Of a stretch of 46,921 bases of DNA, positions 1 to 10,726 are shown in pieces. Source of the stretch: Agrobacterium leguminum (GTDB lineage Bacteria; Pseudomonadota; Alphaproteobacteria; Rhizobiales; Rhizobiaceae); assembly GCF_015704895.1 (NCBI RefSeq), contig NZ_JADQWB010000029.1, forward strand, positions 1 to 46,921, written 5' to 3'. Below the pieces are notes generated by a model. The model was not told the origin of the DNA and made no database searches. It saw only the letters and a program-made list of their open reading frames with translations. Position 1 is the first letter of the stretch. Every line of letters starts with the position of its first letter. Made by a program: the position numbers and the translations under genes.

Positions 1-87
1 GGCAGCGTGCGCATCAAGGATTATGCGACAGGCGCAGAGGGGCTGAGCGGCAATCTCGCCAAGGCCTGGGTGACGAAGGAGGCGTGA
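1..87 (+). CDS. C-terminal end of an unidentified protein (partial)
   Basis: An open frame enters from the left edge and stops with TGA at 85-87, giving the last 28 residues of a protein. The tail is hydrophilic and has no motif that I recognise. It lies 45 nt before the next rightward gene, so it may be the preceding member of the same transcription unit. No function is assigned. Confidence 0.5.
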   Translation, partial: GSVRIKDYATGAEGLSGNLAKAWVTKEA

Positions 88-132
88 GAGCCTTCTCCCC
101 CTTCGGTTCAGAGCGAATAAGAGGTCATTTCC

Positions 133-1485
133 ATGAGCAGAAAATCCGAGAAGCTGGTTCTTAACGCCTTCATCTATCCGGGCGGACATCACGAGGCGGC
201 CTGGCGGCATCCGGACTCCGAGCCGCATCGCGTCACCGATATAAAGCTCTATCAGGATATCGCCCGCAAGGCCGAGGCGGCGAAGCTCGATGCCATCTTC
301 TTCGCCGATGCGCCGGTGCTGGACGCCAATATCCGCTATGCAGCCCGCCACCGGCTGGAGCCTATCACCATGCTTTCGGCTCTCGCCGCCGTCACGGAGA
401 AAATCGGTTTCATCGCCACGGCCTCCACCACCTATTACGAGCCATATAATCTCGCGCGGCTGTTCGCGTCCGTCGATCATATCAGCGGAGGCCGCGTGGG
501 CTGGAACATCGTGACGACTTCGGCGGATGCTGCGGCGGGCAACTTCAATCTCCAGAAGCATCCGCCGCATGCCGATCGTTATCGTCAGGCGATTGAGTTC
601 GTGGATGTGGTGACGAAGCTCTGGGACAGCTGGGAAGATGACGCCATTGTTGCGGATAAGGAAAGCGGCCTTTTCGCCGATACCGACCGCATCCATCCGG
701 CCAATCACGACGGCGAATTTTATCGGGTGCGGGGCGCGCTGAACGTGCCGCGTTCACCGCAGGGCCGGCCGGTCTATGTGCAGGCTGGCTCCTCGGAGGA
801 AGGGCGCGGTTTCGCCGCCCATTATGCCGAGGCAATCTTTACCGCGCATCAGACTCTGGAGAGTGCGCGGTCTTTTTATTCCGACATCAAGCGGCGCGTC
901 GCGGCCACGGGGCGCAATCCCGCCCATGTGAAAATCCTGCCGGGCATCAGCCCCTTCATCGCGTCAACCGAAGAGGAGGCACGCAGGCTCGAGGCTTCTT
1001 TCAACGATCTCATCCAGCCGGCCTTTTCGCTCGGGCAATTGCAGCGCATCACCGGCATCGATCTCTCATCGGCCGATCTCGACCAACCCTTGCCGAAGGA
1101 GGCCGTGGAAGCGACGCGGGCTCAAGCGGATAGCAGCCGCCATCAGCTGGTTCTCGATGTCATCGACCGGGAAAATCCGACGATCCGGCAATTGCTGCAC
1201 CGGCTTGCCGGCGGACGTGGCCACAAGGTGATTTCCGGAACGCCGGAGCAGGTGGCGGACTGGATAGAGACCTGGTTCCGCGATGGCGCGGCCGATGGCT
1301 TCAATATCATGCCGCCATGGCTGAATGGCGGGTTCGACAACTTCGTCGACGGGGTTGTGCCGATCCTCAAACAGCGTGGGCTGTTCCGCGAGGATTATGA
1401 GGGCGACACGCTGCGCGACCATTATGGCCTGCCTCGGCCGGAAAATATCTACACGGCCAGAGAGTTGCAAAGGGAACGCGCCTGA
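133..1485 (+). CDS. LLM-class flavin-dependent monooxygenase, NtaA/SnaA/DszA family
   Basis: This 450-residue protein has the full length of the NtaA/SnaA/DszA group of two-component, FMNH2-dependent monooxygenases, which oxidise and cleave C-S or C-N bonds in the cytoplasm. Hallmarks visible are AWRH near residues 23-26, SGGRVGWNIVTT at 118-129, LWDSWEDD at 163-170 and PRSPQGRPVYVQAGSS at 206-221. It needs reduced flavin from a partner reductase; the only one in the window is at 19452..19997. It converges on the LysR gene with a 16-nt gap. It is a paralogue of the enzyme at 22803..24143. Family assignment is firm. The substrate is unknown, and a sulfur compound is inferred from the neighbours. 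Confidence 0.9.
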   Translation: MSRKSEKLVLNAFIYPGGHHEAAWRHPDSEPHRVTDIKLYQDIARKAEAAKLDAIFFADAPVLDANIRYAARHRLEPITMLSALAAVTEKIGFIATASTTYYEPYNLARLFASVDHISGGRVGWNIVTTSADAAAGNFNLQKHPPHADRYRQAIEFVDVVTKLWDSWEDDAIVADKESGLFADTDRIHPANHDGEFYRVRGALNVPRSPQGRPVYVQAGSSEEGRGFAAHYAEAIFTAHQTLESARSFYSDIKRRVAATGRNPAHVKILPGISPFIASTEEEARRLEASFNDLIQPAFSLGQLQRITGIDLSSADLDQPLPKEAVEATRAQADSSRHQLVLDVIDRENPTIRQLLHRLAGGRGHKVISGTPEQVADWIETWFRDGAADGFNIMPPWLNGGFDNFVDGVVPILKQRGLFREDYEGDTLRDHYGLPRPENIYTARELQRERA

Positions 1486-1501
1486 GGTGGGACGGGCGTG
1501 T

Positions 1502-2473
1502 TCAGGCGGCGGCCTCGAGAGAGCGCATATCCTCGCGCAATAGGGCGAGTAGAGATGCGACCTCCGGCAGCCGCCGCCTGTCAGGACTGGTCAGCAGGTG
1601 ATAACGGCTGGCGGTCGGTTGCGGTGCGCCAAAGGGAGCGATCAGCCGGCCGTTTTTCAGCTCTTCCGAAATCAGCGAATGGCGCACGAGGCCGATGCCG
1701 TGGCCGGATGAGATTGCCTCTATCAGCGCTGTCTGGCGTGAAAAACGCGGACCGGTTGCCGAAAGCCTGAGCGGAATGCGGCAGGCGCGAAGCCAGTTCG
1801 CCCATTCGAAGGCCGGGTCCAGGCCATTGCCACGCAACATCGCAAAGCTGAGATCCCGCAGCCGCTCCGGCTCGTCTGCAAGCCCATGGCGGGCAGCGAA
1901 TTCCGGGGTGCACACGGCGCTGACGGTATCGGCGAAAAGCGGCTCATGAATGAAGCCCGGAATCTGCGCATGGGTGGCGACGATGGCGCAATCGGCATCG
2001 AAATGGGTGAGGTCGATGGTTTCGCTTTCAAGGGATTCAATGGAAAGCTCCACGTCTCCGAGCGCCGGAACGATACTGCCCAGCCGCGGCGCCAGCCAGC
2101 GGGCGGCAAAGCAACCTTCCGCCAGAACCTTCAGCTGCGGCCGGGCGTTTGAAACCATCAGGTCGGAAAGACTGCCGATCATGGTCTCGAAAGCATCGGC
2201 AAGCCCGGGATAAAGCGCGCTGCCGGCATCGGTCAGCAGCAATTCACCGCGCTGGCGGCTGAAGAGCGGCTGGCCGAGATGGGTTTCGAGAATTCGCACC
2301 TGCTGTCCGATGGCGGCGGTCGAGACATGCAGCTCCTCCGCCGCCCGCGAGAAGCTCGCATGGCGGGCGGCGACGACAAAGGCGCGTAAGGCGGTCAGCG
2401 GCGGCAGCCGGGAAAGTGTCGGCAAGCGAAAAGCCGCCCGGTTCCCGGCGGGAGCGATAAACTCCGTTCTCAT
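1502..2473 (-). CDS. LysR-family transcriptional regulator
   Basis: This is a 323-residue regulator with a typical LysR N-terminal winged HTH (about residues 25-85, with the FSRAAEELHVSTAAIGQQV helix-turn-helix) followed by a substrate-binding domain of the GcvA-like type. There are about 24 extra residues before the HTH. The start at 2473 is nevertheless supported by a strong AAAGGAG ribosome-binding site 8 nt upstream. It is the last gene of the leftward importer/monooxygenase run, 37 nt after the monooxygenase at 2511..3749, and is the obvious candidate for local control. LysR proteins usually sense a pathway metabolite. The ligand cannot be told from sequence. Confidence 0.88.
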   Translation of the reverse strand: MRTEFIAPAGNRAAFRLPTLSRLPPLTALRAFVVAARHASFSRAAEELHVSTAAIGQQVRILETHLGQPLFSRQRGELLLTDAGSALYPGLADAFETMIGSLSDLMVSNARPQLKVLAEGCFAARWLAPRLGSIVPALGDVELSIESLESETIDLTHFDADCAIVATHAQIPGFIHEPLFADTVSAVCTPEFAARHGLADEPERLRDLSFAMLRGNGLDPAFEWANWLRACRIPLRLSATGPRFSRQTALIEAISSGHGIGLVRHSLISEELKNGRLIAPFGAPQPTASRYHLLTSPDRRRLPEVASLLALLREDMRSLEAAA

Positions 2474-2510
2474 TGCTGTTTCTCCTTTGCCGCCTGCATC
2501 TTCCGCATGG

Positions 2511-3749
2511 TCAGAACACCCGGCCTTCCCGGAGATGCGTCGTGGTGCCGTTCAGGTAATAGTCCCCAATCACCCGCGCCTTGTGGGCAAGCGGATTGTG
2601 ATTGTAGACCGTGCGGATATTGCGCCAGTGGCGGTCGAAATTCCGCTCGCTCGATGTCGCCGAACCGCCGCCGAGTTCATAGAGATTGGTGGCGACCGTG
2701 AGCGAAAGCTGCGATGCGATGATCTGGGTACGGGCGGTGGCGAGCGAACCTTCCAGCAGGGCCGCCTCGATCGCCTCTTCGTCCCCGGTGGCGAAGGCGG
2801 CCGCGGTGCGGTCGAGCGTTCTTGCCGCTTCGCGGATCAGGGTCTTCACGGCGAAAGCGCCGGCGCTGATTTCGCCGAGCATCTTCTGCACGAAGGGGTC
2901 CTGATTGGCGGTTTCGGCGCTGCTGTGAAGTGTGGTGCGTGCCTGGCGCAGAACATACTCCACGCCGTCCTTCAGCGCCCCCTGAACAGCGCCGGCGGCC
3001 GAGGCGGCCAGATGCAGCTGCCGCATGGCCGAGCTGTGGCGGCCGATCTGGGTGCCGAGCTTGCGCGTCGTCAATTCATGCGGCATGACCTCGACATTCT
3101 CAAGCAGCACCCCGCCGCTTGCCGTCATGCGCTGGCCCATGCTGTCCCAGTCGTTGAGAATGGTGATGCCGGCGCGATCAAGCGGAATGAGCACGCCGAT
3201 CGGTTGTTCGTCATCGCCAATGGCGCTGAAGGTGCCGAAATCGGCAAAGGCCGTGCCTGTCGCATACCATTTGCGGCCGTTCAGCCGGTAACGGTCACCA
3301 TCCGCAATCAGCCGCGTGGTGATTTCGCCGGGGCGTTTGGTGCCCTGTTCAGTGCTGGCGCCTGCGAAGAGCTTGCCGGCAAGCACATGTTCGAGATGCC
3401 GTCGGTCCTCCAGCTCAATGGGTGTCAGAGCGAGGTTTTCGGTGAAATTGAAATGGCTGCGCAGCGCGTGTGGAATATTGCTGTCGGCTTCGCCGAGGAT
3501 CATCAGCACTTCGATGTAGTCGGCAATCGAACCGCCCGGTCCGCCCTTGGCTTCGGGAACGCGCAGCGTGCCGATCTTCGCCTCCTTGATAAGGGCGAAG
3601 ATATCGAAGGGCAGTTCCCGCTGGCGTTCGCGACGGGCGGCATCCTTGGCCGCGATGGCCGCAATGTCCTTTGCCCGGGCCAGAATCTCGTCACGGCTTG
3701 GCACGCCGGCATTGTCGGTGGTGGTTGTCTGCAGTTTCGGAGTGGACAT
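2511..3749 (-). CDS. Acyl-CoA dehydrogenase-fold flavin monooxygenase (DszC/SfnB-like)
   Basis: This 412-residue protein has the acyl-CoA dehydrogenase fold: an N-terminal helical domain, a beta domain with GASTEQGT near residue 130 and LNGRKWYATGTAFADF near 155-170, and a C-terminal helical domain. The C-terminal segment with ERNFDRHWRNIRTVYNHNP is characteristic of DszC (dibenzothiophene monooxygenase) and SfnB relatives. These use FMNH2 and O2 to oxygenate sulfur compounds instead of dehydrogenating acyl-CoA. It lies downstream of an aldo/keto reductase in the leftward importer operon. Substrate is unknown; sulfoxidation of an imported organosulfur compound is the inferred role. Confidence 0.85.
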   Translation of the reverse strand: MSTPKLQTTTTDNAGVPSRDEILARAKDIAAIAAKDAARRERQRELPFDIFALIKEAKIGTLRVPEAKGGPGGSIADYIEVLMILGEADSNIPHALRSHFNFTENLALTPIELEDRRHLEHVLAGKLFAGASTEQGTKRPGEITTRLIADGDRYRLNGRKWYATGTAFADFGTFSAIGDDEQPIGVLIPLDRAGITILNDWDSMGQRMTASGGVLLENVEVMPHELTTRKLGTQIGRHSSAMRQLHLAASAAGAVQGALKDGVEYVLRQARTTLHSSAETANQDPFVQKMLGEISAGAFAVKTLIREAARTLDRTAAAFATGDEEAIEAALLEGSLATARTQIIASQLSLTVATNLYELGGGSATSSERNFDRHWRNIRTVYNHNPLAHKARVIGDYYLNGTTTHLREGRVF

Positions 3750-3776
3750 TGCGGTTTTCCCTGAGCGGATGTGAGG

Positions 3777-3802
3777 GCCTGCGGCACGGGCGCGCCGCAG
3801 GC
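3777..3802. other. Intercistronic hairpin
   Basis: A perfect 9-bp inverted repeat (GCCTGCGGC / GCCGCAGGC) with an 8-nt loop lies between the aldo/keto reductase and the DszC-like gene. No T-tract follows on the transcribed (minus) strand, so it looks like an mRNA-stability or attenuation hairpin and not a terminator. Confidence 0.5.
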
Positions 3803-3818
3803 ATGGTCTTCTGGACGA

Positions 3819-4874
3819 TCAGGCGACCGCGCGCGGCTTGAGCGCCGGGCGGTGTGCGGGTTCGAGATTGCGCGGCACGCGGCCTTCGACGGGATGGCTC
3901 GGATCGTTGAAACCGGGTGTGGAGGGATGGCCGGTGGTGACGAGGCTGTCGACCAGCGCTTCATCTTCCGCATCGATCTTCACATCGAGCGCGCGGATAT
4001 ATCCGTCCCAGTGCTCTTCGGTGCGCGGGCCGGTGATGGCGGCGGTGACGAACTTGTTGTTCAGCACCCAGGCAAGCGCGAAATCCGCCGCCGAAACACC
4101 CTTCGAGGCGGCATGGGCTGCGACCTTCTGCGCGATCTCGACCGATTCCGGACGCCATTCCGTTTCCAGAACACGCTTGTCGCCACGGCCAACGCGGGTA
4201 TCGGCGCCCGGCTGTTCGCCCGGCTGGTATTTCCCGGTCAGCACACCGCGTGCGAGCGGTGAATAGGACACGACACCAAGGCCATAATGATTGGCCGCAG
4301 GCAACTGCTCGGCTTCGGCCGTGCGGTTGACGATATTGTAGAGCGGCTGGCTGGCAACGGGCCGGTCGATGCCGAGCTGGTCGGCCAGATGCGAAATTTC
4401 GGCGATGCGCCAGCCACGGAAGTTCGACACGCCGAAGTAACGCAGCTTGCCGGCGCGGATGAGATCGGCGATGGCGCGCACCGGCTCTTCCAGCGGCGCA
4501 TCGAAGACGGCGCGGTGGAAATAGAGGATGTCGATGTAATCGGTGTTGAGGCGGCGCAGCGAATTCTCGACGGTTTCGATCACCCATTTGCGCGAATGCC
4601 CGCCGAGGTTCGGGCCCTTGGTGTGGGAATTGACGAATTTCGTCGCCAGAACCCAGTGATCGCGCGTGGACTTGATGCCGCGGCCGACGACTTCTTCCGA
4701 CTTGCCGTCGTGATAGACATCGGCGGTGTCGATGAAATTGATGCCCTGCTCGCGCGCCTTGTCGATGATGCGGAAGGCCACGTCATCCGGCGTCGGGCCT
4801 CCGAACATCATCGTGCCGAGGCTCAGCGGTGAAACTTTCAGCGCGCTGCGTCCGAGATAGCGATAGTCGACCAT
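3819..4874 (-). CDS. Aldo/keto reductase
   Basis: This 351-residue NAD(P)H-dependent oxidoreductase has the AKR TIM-barrel signature. The catalytic tetrad candidates are the Asp and Tyr of FIDTADVYHDGKSEEVVG (near residues 48-65), the Lys of LATKF and the His of DILYFHRA. It resembles the AKR11-13 type of bacterial enzymes. It is encoded 18 nt after the second ATPase of the importer and before the DszC-like monooxygenase, so it likely reduces a carbonyl product of the same catabolic route. Alternatively it may detoxify an aldehyde released when a C-S bond is cleaved. Substrate not determinable. Confidence 0.88.
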   Translation of the reverse strand: MVDYRYLGRSALKVSPLSLGTMMFGGPTPDDVAFRIIDKAREQGINFIDTADVYHDGKSEEVVGRGIKSTRDHWVLATKFVNSHTKGPNLGGHSRKWVIETVENSLRRLNTDYIDILYFHRAVFDAPLEEPVRAIADLIRAGKLRYFGVSNFRGWRIAEISHLADQLGIDRPVASQPLYNIVNRTAEAEQLPAANHYGLGVVSYSPLARGVLTGKYQPGEQPGADTRVGRGDKRVLETEWRPESVEIAQKVAAHAASKGVSAADFALAWVLNNKFVTAAITGPRTEEHWDGYIRALDVKIDAEDEALVDSLVTTGHPSTPGFNDPSHPVEGRVPRNLEPAHRPALKPRAVA

Positions 4875-4892
4875 TATGGTTGCTCCTTCAGT

Positions 4893-6800
<1,908 letters not shown>

Positions 6801-6804
<4 letters not shown>

Positions 6805-7796
6805 CGGCGTTCCTCCGAAAAACGGGGGTTGAGCGCATCGTTGAGGCCATCGCTGATGAGGTTCAGCGAAATGACGGTGAAGACGATGGCAAGGCCGGGT
6901 AGGGCGGTCAGATACCAGGCGGTGCGGATGACATCGCGGCCGGAACCGATCATCGAACCCCAGGACACGCGGTTTGGATCGCCAAGCCCCATGAAGGACA
7001 GTGCCGCCTCCATGAGGATCGCGCCCGCCACCATGACCGAGGAGGTGACGATGATCGGCGGCAGGGCATTGGGCAAGATTTCCTGAAATACGATGCGCGC
7101 ATGGCCGTAACCGAGGCTGCGGGCGGCGAGCACATAGTCCTTCTCGCGGATGGCGCGGAATTCGGCGCGGGTGAGGCGCGCAACGAGCGGCCAGGTGATG
7201 ATGCCGATGGCCGATGTGACCGTGGTGACGGACGGCTGGGCGATGGCGACGAGCACGACGAGCAGCACGAAATTCGGCAGGGTCTGGAAGATTTCGATCA
7301 GCTTGACGAGGATATCGTCAATGACGCCGCCGAAATAACCGGCGAAGGCGCCGACCGCGATGCCGATCGTCAGCCCGATCAGCGTCGCCACGACCCCGAC
7401 GGTGAGCGAGATGCGCGCGCCGTGCACGATGCCAGCCAGAACATCCCGGCCCATGGAATCGGTGCCGAGCGGATAGGCGGCATTCTGGCCGGGCCACAGG
7501 AACGGGCGCGCCACCATTTCCAGGGGATCCCCGGGATAGATCAAGGGGGCGATCAGGGCGGTGACGATGACGGTTGCGAGAAACAGCAACCCGACGATGG
7601 CGTTGGGATTGGTAAGGAAGATTTTCAGTTCCCGCCGCAGGCCGCGCCGGGGCACGGAGATGGAGCGGGCCGAAAGCGCATCCGGCGCATGGATATAGGG
7701 CCAGGCTTTTTCTTCCGGTTTCTTCGGTTTGGGATTGTTGTCTTCGGCGCTGAGTTCGGCTGCGCCGAGGACAGCGGTGGTCTGGGAGGAATTCAT
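6801..7796 (-). CDS. Dipeptide-type ABC importer permease (DppC-like)
   Basis: This is a 331-residue inner-membrane protein of the DppC/OppC family. It has a hydrophilic N-terminal extension of about 60 residues rich in Lys, Glu and Pro, a first membrane helix (IVGLLFLATVIVTALIAPLI) and the periplasmic YPLGTDSMGRDVLAGIVHGARISL motif. The EAA-type cytoplasmic loop (REKDYVLAARSLGYGHARIVFQEILPNALP) contacts the ATPase. ATGA overlaps join it to genes on both sides. Confidence 0.9.
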
Positions 7797-8782
7797 CGGC
7801 TTTCTCCGATGCGGGGGTCAAGCCATGCCTGCAACAGGTCCACGGCTGCATTGACGATGATGACGACGAGGGAGGAGAGAAGCAGAATGCCGAGCAACAC
7901 GCTGAAATCCCGCGCCATCACGGCTTCGAAAGCCAGACGGCCAAGGCCCGGCCAGCTGAAGACCGTTTCGACCACGACCGCGCCGCCGAGCAGGCCGCCG
8001 ATATGCATGCCGGCCATGGTGGTGATGGGGATGAGCGCATTGCGCAGGATATGGCGCGTGGTGAGCCGGAGCGGAGAAACGCCCTTGGCGCGCGCCGTGC
8101 GCACATAGTCCTGGGATTTCACTTCCAGCATCGCCGCGCGGGTAAGGCGGGCATAGATCGCCAGAAAATAAAGCGCCAACGAAAGGGCAGGGAGAACGAT
8201 ATAACGCAGCCTGTCCAGCAGGGCGTCGAGACCGGTGAGGCTGCTGCCGATGGTGCTGTCGCCGCCGGAGGGAAGCCAGCCGAGCTTCACTGAGAACGTC
8301 AGGATCAACATCAGGCCGATCCAGAAACCCGGCACGGAATAAAAGATCAGTGAACCGATGGAAATGATCCGGTCCGGCAGCTTGCCGGAGAAAAGCGCCA
8401 TGATCGAGCCGAGAAACACGCCGACGAAAATCGCAATGCCAAGTGCGGCGCCCATCAGGGCGAGTGTGCCGGGCAGACGCTGGCCGATGAGGTCTGCCAC
8501 CGGCATGCCGTAACGTGGCGAAAAACCAAGGCTGAATTGCGCGAGATTGCCGAGATAGTTCATCAGCTGATGCACGACGGGCAGATCCAGCCCGAAGCGG
8601 TTGCGGATTTCGGCCATGGTCTCGACGGTCGCTGAACCCGCTTCCGCGGCCAGTACATCGGCGGCATCGCCGGGCGCCAACTGCAGCAGGAAGAAGTTCA
8701 GGATGACGATACCGAGAACCGTCGGAATGGCCTGAATGGCAACCCGCCTTGCCTGCGATAAAATCCGTTTCGAATTCGACAT
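7793..8782 (-). CDS. Dipeptide-type ABC importer permease (DppB-like), first gene of leftward operon
   Basis: This 329-residue permease of the DppB/OppB type has about six membrane helices. Its cytoplasmic EAA loop reads KSQDYVRTARAKGVSPLRLTTRHILRNALIP. It is the promoter-proximal gene of the leftward run DppB-DppC-DppD-DppF-AKR-DszC-like-LysR, which starts from the AT-rich region shared with the binding-protein gene at 9052. Confidence 0.9.
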   Translation of the reverse strand: MSNSKRILSQARRVAIQAIPTVLGIVILNFFLLQLAPGDAADVLAAEAGSATVETMAEIRNRFGLDLPVVHQLMNYLGNLAQFSLGFSPRYGMPVADLIGQRLPGTLALMGAALGIAIFVGVFLGSIMALFSGKLPDRIISIGSLIFYSVPGFWIGLMLILTFSVKLGWLPSGGDSTIGSSLTGLDALLDRLRYIVLPALSLALYFLAIYARLTRAAMLEVKSQDYVRTARAKGVSPLRLTTRHILRNALIPITTMAGMHIGGLLGGAVVVETVFSWPGLGRLAFEAVMARDFSVLLGILLLSSLVVIIVNAAVDLLQAWLDPRIGESR

Positions 8783-9051
8783 CGGCTCCAGTCCGTAAGC
8801 GTGGAAATATGAAATCGGCCCCTGAAGGCGGTGGTATTAGTTGACTAATTTTATGGAATTTGTCAAAGAGTAATAGAATTATTTTCTGAAATTTACGGAA
8901 ATATGCGCCATAAAGAAAAGATAATTCCTGTTTATGAGAATGGTTGGTTCTTCATGCCAAGCTCGCTCTCGTCTGCGGAACAAACTTCTTCCTAAACGCG
9001 GCCGTTCAGTTTGCCGGTTTTTCGCCGGTTCAATCAAGGAGAGGGTATCGC
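8783..9051. promoter_or_regulatory. Divergent AT-rich control region of the importer/desulfinase operons
   Basis: This 269-nt spacer between two divergent operons has an AT-rich core (about 8835-8935) in an otherwise GC-rich window. It contains the dyad TTAGT-TG-ACTAA (8838-8849) immediately followed by TAATTTTATGGAA (8846-8858), a 13-mer that recurs exactly ahead of the small ORF/ssuD unit at 17655-17667. A further copy-like element, with ATAGAAT at 8873-8879 and ACGGAAAT at 8895-8902, lies just to the right. The region must hold both promoters. Operator function and the cognate regulator (LysR at 1502 or Rrf2 at 21024) are inferences. Confidence 0.6.
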
Positions 9052-10659
9052 ATGACTATTTTCAACCAGACGACGCGGCGTGGATTTCTGCTGGCGTCCG
9101 TGGCGCTTGGCGTGGTGTCGTTGCCGGGGCCGAAGCTCAACGCGGCGGAGCCGGCAAGCGGTGGCACGGCTACCCTGCTCATCTCATCGGAACCGCCGGT
9201 GCTGACGACGATCGCACACACCGCCTATAATTCCGTCTATATATCACCCAAGGTCACCGAAGGGCTGTTGACCTATGATTTTGACCTCAATCCCAAGCCG
9301 CTCTTGGCCAAATCATGGGAAGTGAGCGCGGATGGTCTGCGTTACACCTTCAAGCTGAGGCCCGGCGTGAAGTGGCATGACGGCAAGCCCTTCACATCCG
9401 CCGACGTGGCCTTTTCCATCAACACCATCAAGGAAGTGCATCCGCGTGGACGCAATACATTCCTGAACCTCACTGCCGTCGAGACGCCGGACGAGCTGAC
9501 GGCGGTCCTGGTTCTCTCCAAACCCGCGCCCTATCTGATCACGGCGCTTGCCGCCGCCGAAACGCCCATCGTGCCGAAACATCTCTATGAAGGTACGAAG
9601 GTGACCGAAAATCCGGTCAATCTCGCACCCATCGGCACCGGTCCGTTCAAGTTCAAGGAGTGGGTGCGCGGCAGTCACATCGTTTTTGAGCGCAATGCCG
9701 ATTATTGGGATGCGCCGCGCCCCTATCTCGACAAGCTGATTGTTCGCTTCATTCCTGACGCGTCGGCCCGGGCGATTGCCATCGAAACCGGTGAGATCGA
9801 TCTCGCGCCCAGCACGCCGGTCGCCTATAGCGATCTCGACCGGCTGAAGGAACTGCCGAGCCTCGGCTTCGAAACCAATGGCTATCAATATACCAATTCG
9901 ATCAGCCGCGTGGAATTCAACCTCGAAAAGGACGTGTTCAAGGATGTCCGCGTCCGCCGCGCCTTCGCGCATGTGATTGACCGCAACGTCATCTTCAACA
10001 CGGTCAATTTCGGTTACGGCGCGACGATCACCGGGCCGATCAACCCGAAGCTGACCAAATGGTTCGTGGACGATCTGAAGACCTATCCGATCGATCTGAA
10101 GGCAGCGGAAGCGCTGCTGGACGAGGCCGGATACAAGCGCGGTGCGGATGGCATCCGTTTCAAGCTCAATCTGGATTACGTGCCGAGCACAGAAGCCTAT
10201 CCGCGCGGCGCGGACTATATTCGCCAGGCGCTGGCGAAAGTCGGCGTGGATGTGACGGTGCGGACGCAGGATTTCGCCACCTATACCAAGCGCATCTACA
10301 CGGATCGCGATTTCGATTTTGCCTATGAGGGCATGAGCAATCTCTTCGATCCGACCGTTGGCGTGCAGCGGCTCTACTGGTCGAAGAACTTCAAGAAGGG
10401 CGTGCCCTTCTCCAATGGTGCTGCGTATAGCAATCCGAAGGTGGATGCGCTGCTGGAGGCCGCCGCCATCGAGATCGATCCGGACAAGCGCGTCGCGCAA
10501 TGGAAGGAAATCCAGCAGATTCTCGTCGAGGACGTGCCGGCCATCGACATCGTCGCAGCGCCGGAGATCACCATCTACAACAAGCGCATTGCCGATCACA
10601 CCATCGGCGCGGAAGGCGTGGCGGGAAGCCTCGCCTTCGCGCATATCGCCGCATCCTGA
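9052..10659 (+). CDS. ABC importer substrate-binding protein, family 5, Tat-exported
   Basis: This 535-residue SBP_bac_5 protein is the periplasmic ligand-binding subunit for the divergent Dpp-type importer. The start at 9052 is set by the AAGGAGAGGG site and by the signal sequence with a twin-arginine motif (TTRRGFLLASVA, residues 7-18), which implies Tat export. The family segment YTFKLRPGVKWHDGKPFTSADV is present, as is the late WKEIQQILVEDVPAIDI. Family members bind peptides, glutathione, opines or other small molecules. Genetic linkage to desulfurisation enzymes suggests an organosulfur ligand. Confidence 0.9.
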   Translation: MTIFNQTTRRGFLLASVALGVVSLPGPKLNAAEPASGGTATLLISSEPPVLTTIAHTAYNSVYISPKVTEGLLTYDFDLNPKPLLAKSWEVSADGLRYTFKLRPGVKWHDGKPFTSADVAFSINTIKEVHPRGRNTFLNLTAVETPDELTAVLVLSKPAPYLITALAAAETPIVPKHLYEGTKVTENPVNLAPIGTGPFKFKEWVRGSHIVFERNADYWDAPRPYLDKLIVRFIPDASARAIAIETGEIDLAPSTPVAYSDLDRLKELPSLGFETNGYQYTNSISRVEFNLEKDVFKDVRVRRAFAHVIDRNVIFNTVNFGYGATITGPINPKLTKWFVDDLKTYPIDLKAAEALLDEAGYKRGADGIRFKLNLDYVPSTEAYPRGADYIRQALAKVGVDVTVRTQDFATYTKRIYTDRDFDFAYEGMSNLFDPTVGVQRLYWSKNFKKGVPFSNGAAYSNPKVDALLEAAAIEIDPDKRVAQWKEIQQILVEDVPAIDIVAAPEITIYNKRIADHTIGAEGVAGSLAFAHIAAS

Positions 10660-10726
10660 TCGTCTCGCCAGACCCGGCCCCCTCTACGGCGGGCCGGGAC
10701 CTTTCCTTTTCATCGAGGCCAAAGCC

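Noticed and set aside
2310..3764. A 484-codon plus-strand frame
   Set aside because: Antisense to the DszC-like gene and part of the LysR gene; the minus-strand proteins are clearly real.
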